Program-made: the position numbers and the translations under genes | The notes under the pieces: generated by a model | What the model was told of the DNA's origin: nothing | The model's database searches: none | What the model saw: only the letters and a program-made list of their open reading frames with translations | Assembly: GCA_030063045.1 (NCBI GenBank) | Contig: JAQSEB010000066.1 | Location: 310,001 to 374,000 of the forward strand | Length of the DNA: 64,000 nucleotides | Direction: 5' to 3' | From: Pratylenchus scribneri | Taxonomy: Eukaryota > Nematoda > Chromadorea > Rhabditida > Pratylenchidae | In this document: positions 22,898-33,786 of the stretch, in pieces | Layout: every line of letters begins with the position of its first letter | Numbering within the stretch: position 1 is the first letter of the stretch

Positions 22898-25800
22898 CTA
22901 ATAAACCATTTGGTCACATTTATAGTAACTGTAATTCATAATCCTAGCCAATACACTTTTTTTCCATGGGTCATAATGGAAACAAAAATAATACGGCCCA
23001 ATTAAGACTTGTCTTATGTAAAAAATATCATCCAGGCAAAATAACCTAATTTCAGTTAATATTTCTGCCGTAGATTTTGTTGTAGTTGGTGGAATTGTTG
23101 TTGTTGTGACCGCGGTTGGTCCGATAGGGTTTGGATAGAATTTCCTTGCAAAATGTCTGCTGTACGTGTTATTGTAGCCAGTGTCATATTCCCAAATTCC
23201 GCCTGGAACGCTGACATTGTATCTATGCCTATCTCCGCTATTGTATTCATTGGTATTGTTGATTGGTGTCGATATGGCCGCAGGCACAGTTGCTCCAATT
23301 TTTTTGTATTTTTCCAATGTCAATATGTGCAATTCGCGCAATGTATCGAAAAAATTTATTAATTTATTTAGATAAATATTTTTTGTAGGAAAAATATTTT
23401 TTGCAGAAATAGCAGTTTTTAACTTTTAATAAATCAAAAACTGATTATAATCCTACAAATCTTATATCAATTTCTATATCTCATCGAAACGGATCGATTG
23501 GTATATAAAATGTCAAGTTTTGGCCTAAAATTAAAGAGTTTAGAAACAAAACTACTAATATGGCTTAAACGATTTAACTGATTAATTTTGAGTCAAAGCA
23601 TGATATTTTATAAACCAATCGATGAGTTATTTGATCTATAAAATTGTATAATGTTCGTAGGGTCTAAAACTGATTTCTGATTTATTAGAAATCACAAACT
23701 ATTTTTTATGCAAAAAAAATAATAATCAATTAGTCAAATATTTTATAATACTCACCTTCACTTGGATATCGGTAGAAATCAACATCATTTGTTATAATCG
23801 AGCCAGCAGCTCCGTGAAGGGGAAATACGGTATTCAATTCACATTTATTGAATTGATCAAAATCATCCCATAGATTATCAATTCCAATTCCGCTTATTGG
23901 TTGTTGATGTAACCAAGCGCACTTAAATGGGATAATATTAATATTTATTTAATAAAATCAATATTTGATTTTAGATGTAAAAAATAGAATATAGATTTTA
24001 GTTTTGCGATAATAGCAAAATATTTACATTTTTTAAAATGTTATAAAAAATAAATACAAACTTTCTCGTAGAAACTGTTATGCGAGGCCCAATTAAATGC
24101 CACCCATTCGCTACCATTTTCAACCGCGGTAGAGAATGTTTTGGGATCCAAATACACAGTGCCAGTTTCATTGATGATGTCGCACATCTTTTAATAATTG
24201 ACTTGGTTATTAATTAAATATATAAAAATAAATATTTCATCCAATAGACAGTTGATACTTTTATATTATAATAGGTAAAATTGGATGATAATGCGTTATC
24301 CATATTGGATAATTTCTAAATGTTGGCTTTTTTTACCAGTTCAATTATCAACTCAAATTCATTAACAAAATATAATGATCAATGCAACGTTTATAATATT
24401 ACATTCTAATATAATAAATTAAATCATAAAATCTATTTTATTCATTTAATCAAATTTTTTTGGTATTTTTTTATATCCAGATAATTTCAGTTATTTGTAA
24501 CTTTCAAATATTTTAGCTTTTCAGAGTATTTTGCAACCGTAAAATCGAGTTGATATAATTTTTAAATTACCTTGCTGGTCCCATAAAATTTTTCCGCAAC
24601 ACCAATGTTCATTTTTAAATCAACATATTGTTTGTCATCTGGATTGAGTGTGAAAGATTTGGCATTTGCCGAGAGCCCAACAATTATTTTTTCAATGGAT
24701 CCATTCAGCATTTTGTAATCCTCTGAATTTATGAAAATTAATCAAATTAATATTAATTTCTTTTTGCATTTTCTTTAATAGAAAAGAAATAGGTTATAAA
24801 TTGTTCTAACCAAATTCCAAATTTACAAACACAAACAATAACAGCCCTTATCCAAAATCCAAATAAAAGGAAAGGTTTTACATATCCCCGAACCGTGCGG
24901 GGTCATCTCCACAATAGGCAAAGGGCAGTGCAAATGTGGTCATGTCCACAATAGTGCAAATGTTGGCGATTTCGACTTGTAATAATTCAGAAACCGGTTT
25001 TAGACCCTACAAATATTATACCATTTTGTATATCTCATCGAGACGCATCGATTGGTATATAATTTATCATAGTTTGGGCTAAAATTAAAGAGTTTAAAAG
25101 GAAAATATGGTTTAAACGGTTTAATACCCTTTAATTTTGACGTAACCATGACAAATTATATACCAATCAATGCGTCTTGGTGAGATCTACAAAATGGTAT
25201 ATGGTTTGTAGGGTCTAAAACCGGTTTTGATTTGTTATAAGTCAAAAGCGCTCACATTTGCACTATTGTGGACATGACCACATTTGCACTATTGTGGACA
25301 TGACCACATTTGCACTATTGTGGACATGACATAGCACCTCCCCGAACAAGTCGATATTCTATGCCATTTTTCCTCAATTCGCTAATATTATTTGTGGCTT
25401 TTGACATTTATTGGAACAGATAGATAGAGTCATATCTCATATCATATGTCATATCATAAAACACATTCTTATCCTTGGGAAAATATTTTAAAATAATTAA
25501 TTCAGATTTATTAAAATATATTTTAAAAATCGTTTTATAAAATTTTTTGGTTCTTGGTGATAGCCATAAAAATTATCGAAAAAAAATTTTTCGTTTTGGA
25601 ATATATTTCCAGCAAAGTTAATATTGTTTTACGTTAAATGAGCTTCATGACCGTATTTTGTCTAATTGATGGAAGGCATATATAAAATTTACAAATTAAT
25701 ATGAAAAATTTTATGGAATTTAGCATAGAATGTTTTCTGAGTAATTAGAGAATGAAATACTTTCTTGTTGTATTTAATTTTAGTTTTAATTTTTCTACCA

Positions 25801-28060
25801 TAAATAATATATAAATAATTTTTATATCATTCTTAAAATCAGAAATTTAAAAAATATAATATAATATTATTGCTATTATTCATTCTAAAATTCCAATAAA
25901 ATTTTTTAAGCAATAAACGAACCGAGAATTGTTGCTATGGACAACAATGGATTTCCCCATTTTGGTGCGAACAAAGGGTCCAATTGTATGGCATTTCTGT
26001 TGGTTTTTTGGTCCCCTAAAAAATTTATAAATTATTATTTCTATAAATATCATAATGTAATGAAATAATTATTTTGCATTTTAATTAATTTAATTTTTAG
26101 TTTTATCCAAAAATCATTGTCTTAAATTAAAGAATATTTCGCAAAATTTTACCATAATTCACAATGAATGCATCACCAAGTGAAGCATTTTGATGAGCAT
26201 ATTGAATAGAAGGAAAAGTTGACGTAAAAATGTAGAAAAAATCGATAAATTCCGAAAAATGATAAAGGTCAAAGACATCACTTCCACGTAATCCGAAAAC
26301 AAGTGTAGCATCAATTTCCCTTCGCAACATTTCAAATCGGAGCATTTGGACAAATATTCCCGTTTGGACCTATATCCCCATATATCATTTTCAATCATTT
26401 CAGCTAATGATCCTTTATATAAAATTATCTTATCAACTTTTTAATTTCTTGATTGAAGCGCGAATGAATTTGTTTGAAAAAGTGTATTCAGGATTTCTAA
26501 TAATATTTTTTAATAAATTAGCTTGGTTCATTTGCGTTTTTCTCATTTTTGTCTCGGCAATTTTTAAGCTTAAAAATAAAGCAATTGGAATATTCTAAAA
26601 TGTCTTTATTAATTCAATACAATATTTTGGCTATGTATTAATTTAAGGAAATTACAAATTATGAAATTTAAATTTTTTGCCAATTTATATTCAAAACATT
26701 GAAAAAAATCGCATGTTTTGTATTTTTGATCCATATTATGATAACAACTATTCGGCACCTCTTTAATTTGATATAAAAATCATAATCATCCAAATTAATT
26801 CATAGATCTAGTATCAAGTTAGAGAGTATTCTATAAAATAAATATGTATTGTCGATTATGCCGCGCATCATTTTTTATCATTTGATATATGATTTTTGAT
26901 TTAGCATCAATTATCATAATAAAAGGATAAAAAACTGTTATGATTGAAAATCAAATAAAGAGGGACCTCAGTTGTATACTGATAAAGCATTGAATGATGG
27001 AAAAAGATGCCATCAAATTGGATTTTGTTGTTCATTAGCATTGATTCAATCAATTTTGGAATGATTTTTATAACTGTTGCTTTATTCCCATTTAACGCTT
27101 CGCCAAAATATATGGTATGATTGAAGTGATAGCCAAATTTTACACCTAGCAGCAATTTCCTTGTGTTGTAGCCTTCCAAGCATAGAAACGAGTATTGAAG
27201 ACTAAAAATGAAAAAGTAAATTTAATAAAAATTGATCCAATTAATTAGTTTTTGACATTTTTTGGCGTTGAACTAAAATTATTTTTAAATTTCTAATTAA
27301 TTAAATTTTTATTTTAAAACTAGAAAAATATATTAAAATTGTTAAAAAATATTAAAGAACAAACCATTTCAAAAATTGAATATTTTCCAGCAGCTTGGTA
27401 GAAAGTGAAATGCCATCATAATTGATCGTTTCCCAGCCAATTATGAAATGTGTGCATTTTAGCTTGTTGATTGCTTTGAACATTTTGATGTTGAGCTAGA
27501 ATAATAATTTATTCAATTAATCATTTTAATTTTTGAATAATTTTTAAATTTTTATTAATATAAATTTTTTTAAATCAAATGCTCGAGAAGGGAATTTGAA
27601 ACTTGTTCCAAATTTTATTTTTAAAAAAAAATATTTTTATTATTTTTTTATATAAATCTATTATATTTATATCGCTTGTACAGGATGTCGAAGGGAGGAT
27701 CAGTTCATTTTTAATTATATTTATAGGTTTCTATTTTTAAATAAAAATTTTTTTGAAATTAAATATTATTTTTTAATTAAATATTAAAATATTTTTAGAT
27801 TTTTAGATTTACTAATTTTTTAATAAATAAATATTTTTTTTGAATTATATTAAAGTATTTTTTAAATTTGTCAATTTTATTTTCATAATTTAATAAATAA
27901 AAATTTAATCTACCATTGGTGATTTTTCTAAATCAAATTGGCAATAGAAATGTTTTGCCCCTTGTTGTTCATTGGCTACATTCGTTGTCGTTGTTGAGTT
28001 TATTAGTTGGCATTGATAGACAAATAAAATTGTGACGAAGAGTAGAAGAGACAACCGCAT
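22898..28060 (-). CDS. Secreted chitinase-like GH18 protein, catalytic acids lost
   Basis: Ten exons join in phase into about 573 residues: 27914-28060, 27365-27495, 26967-27201, 26153-26369, 25923-26015, 25338-25397, 24571-24722, 24062-24187, 23756-23921 and 22898-23292. It starts with a signal peptide (MRLSLLLFVTILFVYQCQL). GH18 marks follow in order: KLKCTHFIIGW, RKLLLGVKFGY, FDGIFFHHS, SEFIDFFYIFTSTFP, IEKIIVGLSANAKSFTL, EWVAFNWASHNSFYEK and GIGIDNLWDDFDQFNKC. A Thr/Pro linker leads to a Cys-bearing tail that may be a decayed CBM14. The catalytic DGxDxDxE motif here is DGIFFHHS, so two acids and the proton-donor Glu are gone; it may bind glycan without cleaving it. Intron 6 holds a MITE that overlaps the donor of exon 6. 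Fold assignment is firm; exon 6 is the least certain. Confidence 0.82.
23430..23700. mobile_element. MITE, family C, partial or diverged copy
   Basis: This stretch, in intron 9 of the chitinase-like gene, shares its core with 24894-25338: TATATCTCATCGA, CGATTGGTATATAA, CTAAAATTAAAGAGTTTA and TAGGGTCTAAAAC occur in the same order. The arms are partly inverted copies of each other. The outer ends seen in the other copy are missing. Confidence 0.6.
24894..25338. mobile_element. Foldback MITE, family C, with 9-bp direct flanks
   Basis: The 445-bp element has ends CGTGCGGGGTCATCTCCACA (left) and GGTGCTATGTCATGTCCACA (right, read inward). TCCCCGAAC flanks it on both sides (24885-24893 and 25339-25347). 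The right arm carries three tandem copies of a 26-bp unit containing CACATTTGCACTATTGTGG, with a shorter counterpart on the left. It lies in the chitinase-like gene and may supply a splice donor to exon 6. Confidence 0.75.
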
Positions 28061-29373
28061 TGTCTGAAAAAATGTTTCATATTAAAAAATAAAATTATTT
28101 AAATTGTTCTTTTTTAATACACAATTAAAATTAATTAAATATATGTGTTCAAATAAAATTATTCTCATAATTTTACTACGAAGCATATTTATAATTCCAA
28201 ATCAATAATTATTTGGTTTTAGATAAAATTGGTATGAATGCCGTTAATGCGGGAATTTATGGGAGATGGGACATGAAAGATAACGACTATAATTTTGGGA
28301 AAGGTCACATTACTTTTGGTGTTTTATTTTATTTTTTTTGCAGAAGCACAATAGTTTATCAGTGAATGGGAATATTGACTAATTATTGAAATATATTGTC
28401 CTATTTAAAAATGGAAATTTTTACAATTCATCGAAATATATTCTCTTATTTAAAAATGGAAATATTGACTAATTATCGAAACATATTCGACAATTAATGC
28501 AAATTTTTTAATTTCATTTTACAAAAAACAAAAAATGTTAATAATGATGTAGGAATTGCATTCTATAAACTTTGGTAAATCATCCATTCCCACAATTCTT
28601 CTCATATCCTCTCCAGCAGTAAAGCTAATCCCGCATTAATAATGAGAAGGCTTTATTTTCCCTTTGAAAAAAGTCCTCCATTAGCCATTGATTGTAATTC
28701 TTCTCATTTTAATTAACCGATGAGATCGATTGACAAAACTATAATGGGATGAATAAATGGAGCAATATTCGGGATCAATGATATTTTTTGAAATTAAACT
28801 AAAGATTTGATAGAGTTTTTTAAATATTACACTCTAATTTTTGGATTTTTGACAATTATTGTGTAAAAATTCCATGTGAAAAAAGAATTTTTAATGTTAA
28901 ATTTCATTTCTAAAAAAGAGAATTATTACAAATTAGAAATTATTAACTTTCTAAAAGTAGGCAAAATAAATTTAATCAATTTATATTTCTATCAAGAAAT
29001 TGTTCTCTCTGAAATAATAAAATTTAATTGCATAAAAATTTACTATTATAATTTTTTGAAAGCAATAAAGTACGAATATTGATTGAAAGGAAAAAGGAGA
29101 TAAATTTATAATGGAAATATAATAAATTGTGTATCAATTTTCTCAGATCATAAATCATACATATTTCTCTCCTCCTTTTTTAATCTCCAATTGAATTTTG
29201 AATTTTTCAAAAAAAAATTCAAAAAGTTTTAAATTCTTATTTTTTAACATATGTAAATTTCCATAATTTTCTTTTAAATTTAATTTATAATCCAAAAAAT
29301 TTTGTTAAACCAATTCGATTGGATAATGTCATTTGAAGAAATAATCTTCCAAATTTTGATGCATGTAAAAGAG
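28061..29373. other. Intergenic upstream of the chitinase-like gene
   Basis: No gene is supported. A plus-strand open frame at 28876-29082 is Lys/Ile/Phe/Asn-rich and looks like chance. A small local duplication involving TATTTAAAAATGGAAAT occurs at about 28365-28500. The first few hundred bases should contain the promoter of the gene at 28060. Confidence 0.5.
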
Positions 29374-29728
29374 CTTACCAACATTTGCTGGCCCGACATT
29401 TGCAGACGAAACCATCTGGTGCTGATGCTGGTAAAGCCGCTGTGACAATTATTTATGATATATGATTAAGCGTAAAAATTAGCTGCAAAATGTTATCAAA
29501 CACATTGGCCAGTGTTGAATATTTAATCAAATATGGCCAAAAAACCGTTTATTTATTTATAATTTTATTTTTCCCGTTTTTGGCAATTTCTCGGTGAATA
29601 TTCAACATTGGTCATATTATTTGATATTATTTTGTAGCTAATTTTATACTTAATAATATATCATAAACAATACCACTATAGTTCATCATCATCTGCACCA
29701 GACGATTTCGTCTGCAAATGTAGTAACA
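29374..29728. mobile_element. Foldback MITE, family A copy 2
   Basis: About 355 bp with an inverted-repeat layout like that at 12571-12942. The arms share CATTTGCAGACGAAA near the ends, then TTTATGATATAT, TAAAATTAGCT, a GTTGAATATT stretch and GCCAAAAA before the loop. It is more decayed and outer ends are approximate. It lies only 16 bp from the next foldback element. Confidence 0.62.
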
Positions 29729-29744
29729 CGATTAAAGGAATATA

Positions 29745-31036
29745 TGTTGCATCCGATCTTGAGATTCGTCCGACTCTGAGTCGGACGTCCGATTCTGAGT
29801 CAAATAAATCGGACGTCCGATCTTGAGAAAACCATTTGACTCAAAATCGGACGTCCGATCTTGAGTCTATGTGCCATCTCAGAATCGGATGTCCGATCTT
29901 GAGATGATCGTCCTATCTTGAGATGACTCAAAATCGGACGTCTGATCTTGAGCCAAATGGTATAGGCTGAAAATAAAATCAGAACACGCTGAAATCAAAT
30001 CAGAATAGACGGAAATAAAATCAGAACAGGCAGAAATTAAATCAGAAAAGCCATAAATCAAATCAGAATAGGCTGAAAATAAATTCAGAATGGGCGGTAA
30101 TAAAATCATAATAGGCTGAAAATAAATTCAGAATAGGCGGAAATAAATTCAGAATAGGCGGAAATAAAATCATAATAGGCTGAAAATAAATTCAGAATAG
30201 GCGGAAATAAAATCAGAATAATCAGAATTAATATTAGAGAAATCAGAATTAATATAAGAATAATCAGAATTACAACAAATAAGGTCTTAATAATCAGAAT
30301 AAAATTAAAATTTGAATTTCCTAATATTAATTCGGATTATTCTGATATTAATTCTGATTTTTCGAATATTAATTCTGATTATTCTGATATTAATTCTGAT
30401 TTCATTATGATTATTCTGATATTAATTCTGATTTTTCGAATATTAATTCTGATTATTCTGATATTAATTCTGATTTCTCTAATATTAATTATGATTATTC
30501 TGATATTAATTCTGATTTTTCGAATATTAATTCTGATTATTCTGATATTAATTCTTATTATTTTGATTTGATTTAAGACTGTTCTAATATTATTCTGACA
30601 CATCCTGATTTTATTCTGACTCATTCTGATTTTATTCTGACACATTCTCATATTATTGTGACCCATTCTGATATTATTCTGAGTTCTGACCCATTCTGAT
30701 TTTATTCTGACTCATTCTGATTTTATTTCCGCCTATTCTGATTTGATTTCCACCAGTTCTGATCTCATTTCAGCGTGTTCTGATTTTATTTTCAGCCTAT
30801 ACCATTTGGCTCAAGATCGGACATCCGATCTTGAGACAATCATTTGATTCAAAATCGGACATCCATTTTTGAGTCATCTCAAGATCGGACTTCCGATTCT
30901 GAGATGGCACATAGACTCAAGATCGGACGTCCGATTTTGAGTCAAATGGTTTTCTCAAGATCGGACGTCCGATTTATTTGACTCAGAATCGGACGTCCGA
31001 CTCAGAGTCGGACGAATCTCAAGATCGGATGCAACA
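29745..31036. mobile_element. 1.29-kb foldback element built on the palindrome TCGGACGTCCGA
   Basis: The ends are long inverted repeats starting TGTTGCATCCGATCTTGAG and closing with its complement; TATA flanks both sides (29741-29744 and 31037-31040). Each arm opens with about 200 bp of variants of the 12-bp self-complementary TCGGACGTCCGA separated by CTTGAG/TCTGAGTCAAAT spacers. It then runs through CAGAATAGGCGGAAATAAAAT-like repeats and, near the centre, AT-rich CTGATATTAATT repeats. The arms meet around 30310. No protein-coding frame is credible. The layout is that of a foldback transposon; superfamily is unassigned. Confidence 0.8.
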
Positions 31037-32967
31037 TATAAATCACTAAACAATATAATGCAAAAGCGATTGAATAAACATTGACTAATGAATAATGACG
31101 CCAATGGTCAATAAGTATTAACAATAACGAAAAAATGTGCCATCCGCCTCACTCGAAAAATGCAAACAAAATTTAGTGGAATTGATTGACCAGAAACGGA
31201 ACAAATGAAAATTTCAAAGCGCATTTAAGCATATATCGTTAAGTCCTAGCAAAAGATATGTCCATTTGCTAATGAAATTAATTTTATTCTTATTTAACTA
31301 ATAATTGCCTTTAATATAATTTTTATGAATTTCAAAAACTCATTAATTTATGGCTTAATTATATTTATTAGTTTCATTCTTATTTTTGCTAATATTACGT
31401 ATTTTTTTATTTCATCAGAATCAGAATTATCAAAAATTCATTACAATTTTATTTATGGCTAAATTATGAATAAATAAATATGAATATAAATAATAATAAT
31501 AATATAACATCTTTCATACGCTTTTTGTCAAAATTAATTTTTTAAAATAAATTTGCTTATTTGTATTTGAATTTTTTTGACAAATTTTTGATAAGGGAAA
31601 TAACTTTAGAAATGAAGCCAAATCATAAAATGGACATTTCGAGACACTTATTATTTCGGGCAATTCCATTTTAACTACATTTCCAATTTTTATAACTGCT
31701 TGCTACAATCAAAATATTCCAATATTCACTTAAATTTTATAATTTATCAGAGAAAAACCGATTATTTGGAAAATCCTTTTAAAATAATTCTGCTGGATAT
31801 TAAATATATAGCATTGTTCAATTACTATTTAAATTTAATTTAAAAAAATTTAAAAAATTATGGCCATAAATTTAAAATTAAGTTAAGTTAAAATTTTTAA
31901 AGGATTTTATCTAGAACTTTTTCGTTTTCATATCAAAATTATCAAAAAAATTCATTTGTGACCAATTACTTTGCTTCAATTTATCGAATGATGAAGAAGA
32001 AGCCACAATTTATTCGGCAACTTGTTGTTTCATGTTTATTTATTGAAGATACGTCCTCAAATCTTTGACATTGCAATTGTTGGAAATATAAATAATAAAA
32101 AAATAATTATTTCTTAATTTAAAATGCTATTGGAAAAATTAATTCTATATTTAATTTTTATCATTTTACTTTAAAAATTCTATGAAATAAAATTCTTGTT
32201 TGCAGTAGCATTTTGCTGCTGATAGTAAAGCATTCGTAGAGCATTGCATGATTTTTATCTCAATAACGGATAAACCCTTTATAAAATTTGAAAACCATTT
32301 TGAATTATAAAAATAAACAAGGAAATAGAAATTGTTAAGCAATTTTTAGTCAAAAATTTGAGAATTCATTGCCAGATTTTTCTAATCCAAAAATCCTAAA
32401 ATTTAAAAAAAAAAAATTGGAAAAAGTGAACGAAGGATGGCAATTTTTTAACAAAAAAAATTATTTTTTTGTATCTCATCAAATTTAATAAAATAAAATT
32501 TGCTATTTGGTCTTGACTCTCGAGAAAGGAAAAAATCTCCTTTCCTTTATTTATTGTTCAGTCTTCTTTCCCGATAGACAGACACAGCAAAGTGCAAACC
32601 CACAAGCAGCCAACAGCAAAATCACCTCTCATCCCCCTTCTTCTTCCATTTTCCACCGCTGTCAGCAAATTTCCTTTCTTGAATTTACATTCCAATTCCA
32701 TTCACTCCTTTTCTCTACTAATCAAAAATAACTGCTGAATTAATAAGATCAAAACCCAATCCCTATTAATTATAATAAATTCTATTTACAATAAATTTTT
32801 CTGCAATCTGCATCTGCACTCATCTATTAAAATACAATTCAAATATACAGGTAATAAAAAAGATTTAATTAATAAACGAGACGAAATTACCGAAAAATAC
32901 ATTTAAATTATAATTTAAACAAGAAAATCCAATCTACCTCTTTATTTTCAGAGAATTATTTATTTAA
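31037..32967. other. Intergenic and probable 5' region of the small peptide gene
   Basis: Mostly AT-rich without a gene. From about 32550 to 32710 the plus strand turns C/A-rich (CACAGC, CCCACAAGCAGCC, CTTCTTCTTCC), a composition change that may mark a promoter or 5' leader. A TTATTTTCAG acceptor at about 32942-32951 lies 16 bases before the next start codon. The 75-residue open frame at 32507-32731 resembles no family I know. Confidence 0.45.
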
Positions 32968-33147
32968 ATGCACCAAATTTCTGTGCCATTTTTATTGCTT
33001 ACAATCTTTCTCGCCTGTTATTTTGTCTATCAATATCAACCGAACAATAATACAACGGCAGATGTCAAAAAAGAAAAGCCAGAAAAGGAACCTTTTTGGA
33101 ACTGGAATGGACTGAATTTGAATGGGTTTGTGCTTTGTGGGGTCTAA
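32968..33147 (+). CDS. Short secreted peptide, 59 residues
   Basis: A plus-strand frame starts MHQISVPFLLLTIFLACYFV, a textbook signal-peptide hydrophobic core ending near Tyr22. A polar, charged stretch follows (NNNTTADVKKEKPEKEPFWN), then Trp/Asn/Gly-rich NWNGLNLNG and one terminal Cys. A strong TTTTCAG splice acceptor 16 bases upstream suggests either trans-splicing onto a leader or a 5' intron. No family is recognised. It could be a single-exon secreted peptide or the first exon of a longer gene, since a GGTCTAAATAA sequence ends the frame without a clear donor. Confidence 0.5.
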   Translation: MHQISVPFLLLTIFLACYFVYQYQPNNNTTADVKKEKPEKEPFWNWNGLNLNGFVLCGV

Positions 33148-33786
33148 ATAATAAAAATGACGACTAGGTTACACGATATTAGGTGGAAAAACCATTTAGC
33201 ATAAAGAAGAAACACTTTCAATTGGTCGAAAATGAAGAAAAAAACTCAGAAATTCATACCTAATTATGTACCAATTTAGTTTATTCAGCGGTTTTCGATA
33301 ATCCTGAATTAAATTATCATTATCACATATCACATAAGCATATCGAAATTTTATACTGAATGAAATATAAGAAGTTTTTGGAATTGGAATTGAAAGGAAT
33401 TTGGAGCTTGGAGGGAAGTTATCCAGTTAAAAAAGATAGTGCCATCATGAGAAATGATATGCCTCCGAGGTAAATAGCAGTGCCATCGAAAACCGAAGTA
33501 AAAAGAGTGCCTTCAGCTTTAAATTAGAAATCTCGATCTACCCATTAAAGTGAGACATTTTTTGAGAATGATTTTTTATTTTCAGGATTTTTGCCTAAAT
33601 TATTGAATTTTCTCTCTTTAGGTATTTTTTTTCTTAGGCATTTTCATCAATGGCACTTCATTTCGATAAAATTTTGAAAATAAGTATCAGAATCAGAATC
33701 CGTTGGTAGAAAACATCCCGAGTTGATGAAATTGGCACGTTTAATAGCTCAATCCATTTTATTTTTTTTTAAATATTTTCGACCAA
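33148..33786. other. Intergenic, nothing recognised
   Basis: No sustained frame, repeat or signal could be supported between the peptide gene and the possible membrane-protein gene. Confidence 0.5.

Noticed and set aside
26407..26598. Plus-strand hydrophobic frame
   Set aside because: It lies within an intron of the chitinase-like gene, opposite in strand, and is an AT-rich chance frame.
30379..30666. Minus-strand frame rich in Ile/Arg/Asn
   Set aside because: It is a translation of the CTGATATTAATT repeats in the foldback element; low complexity and symmetric with the other arm.
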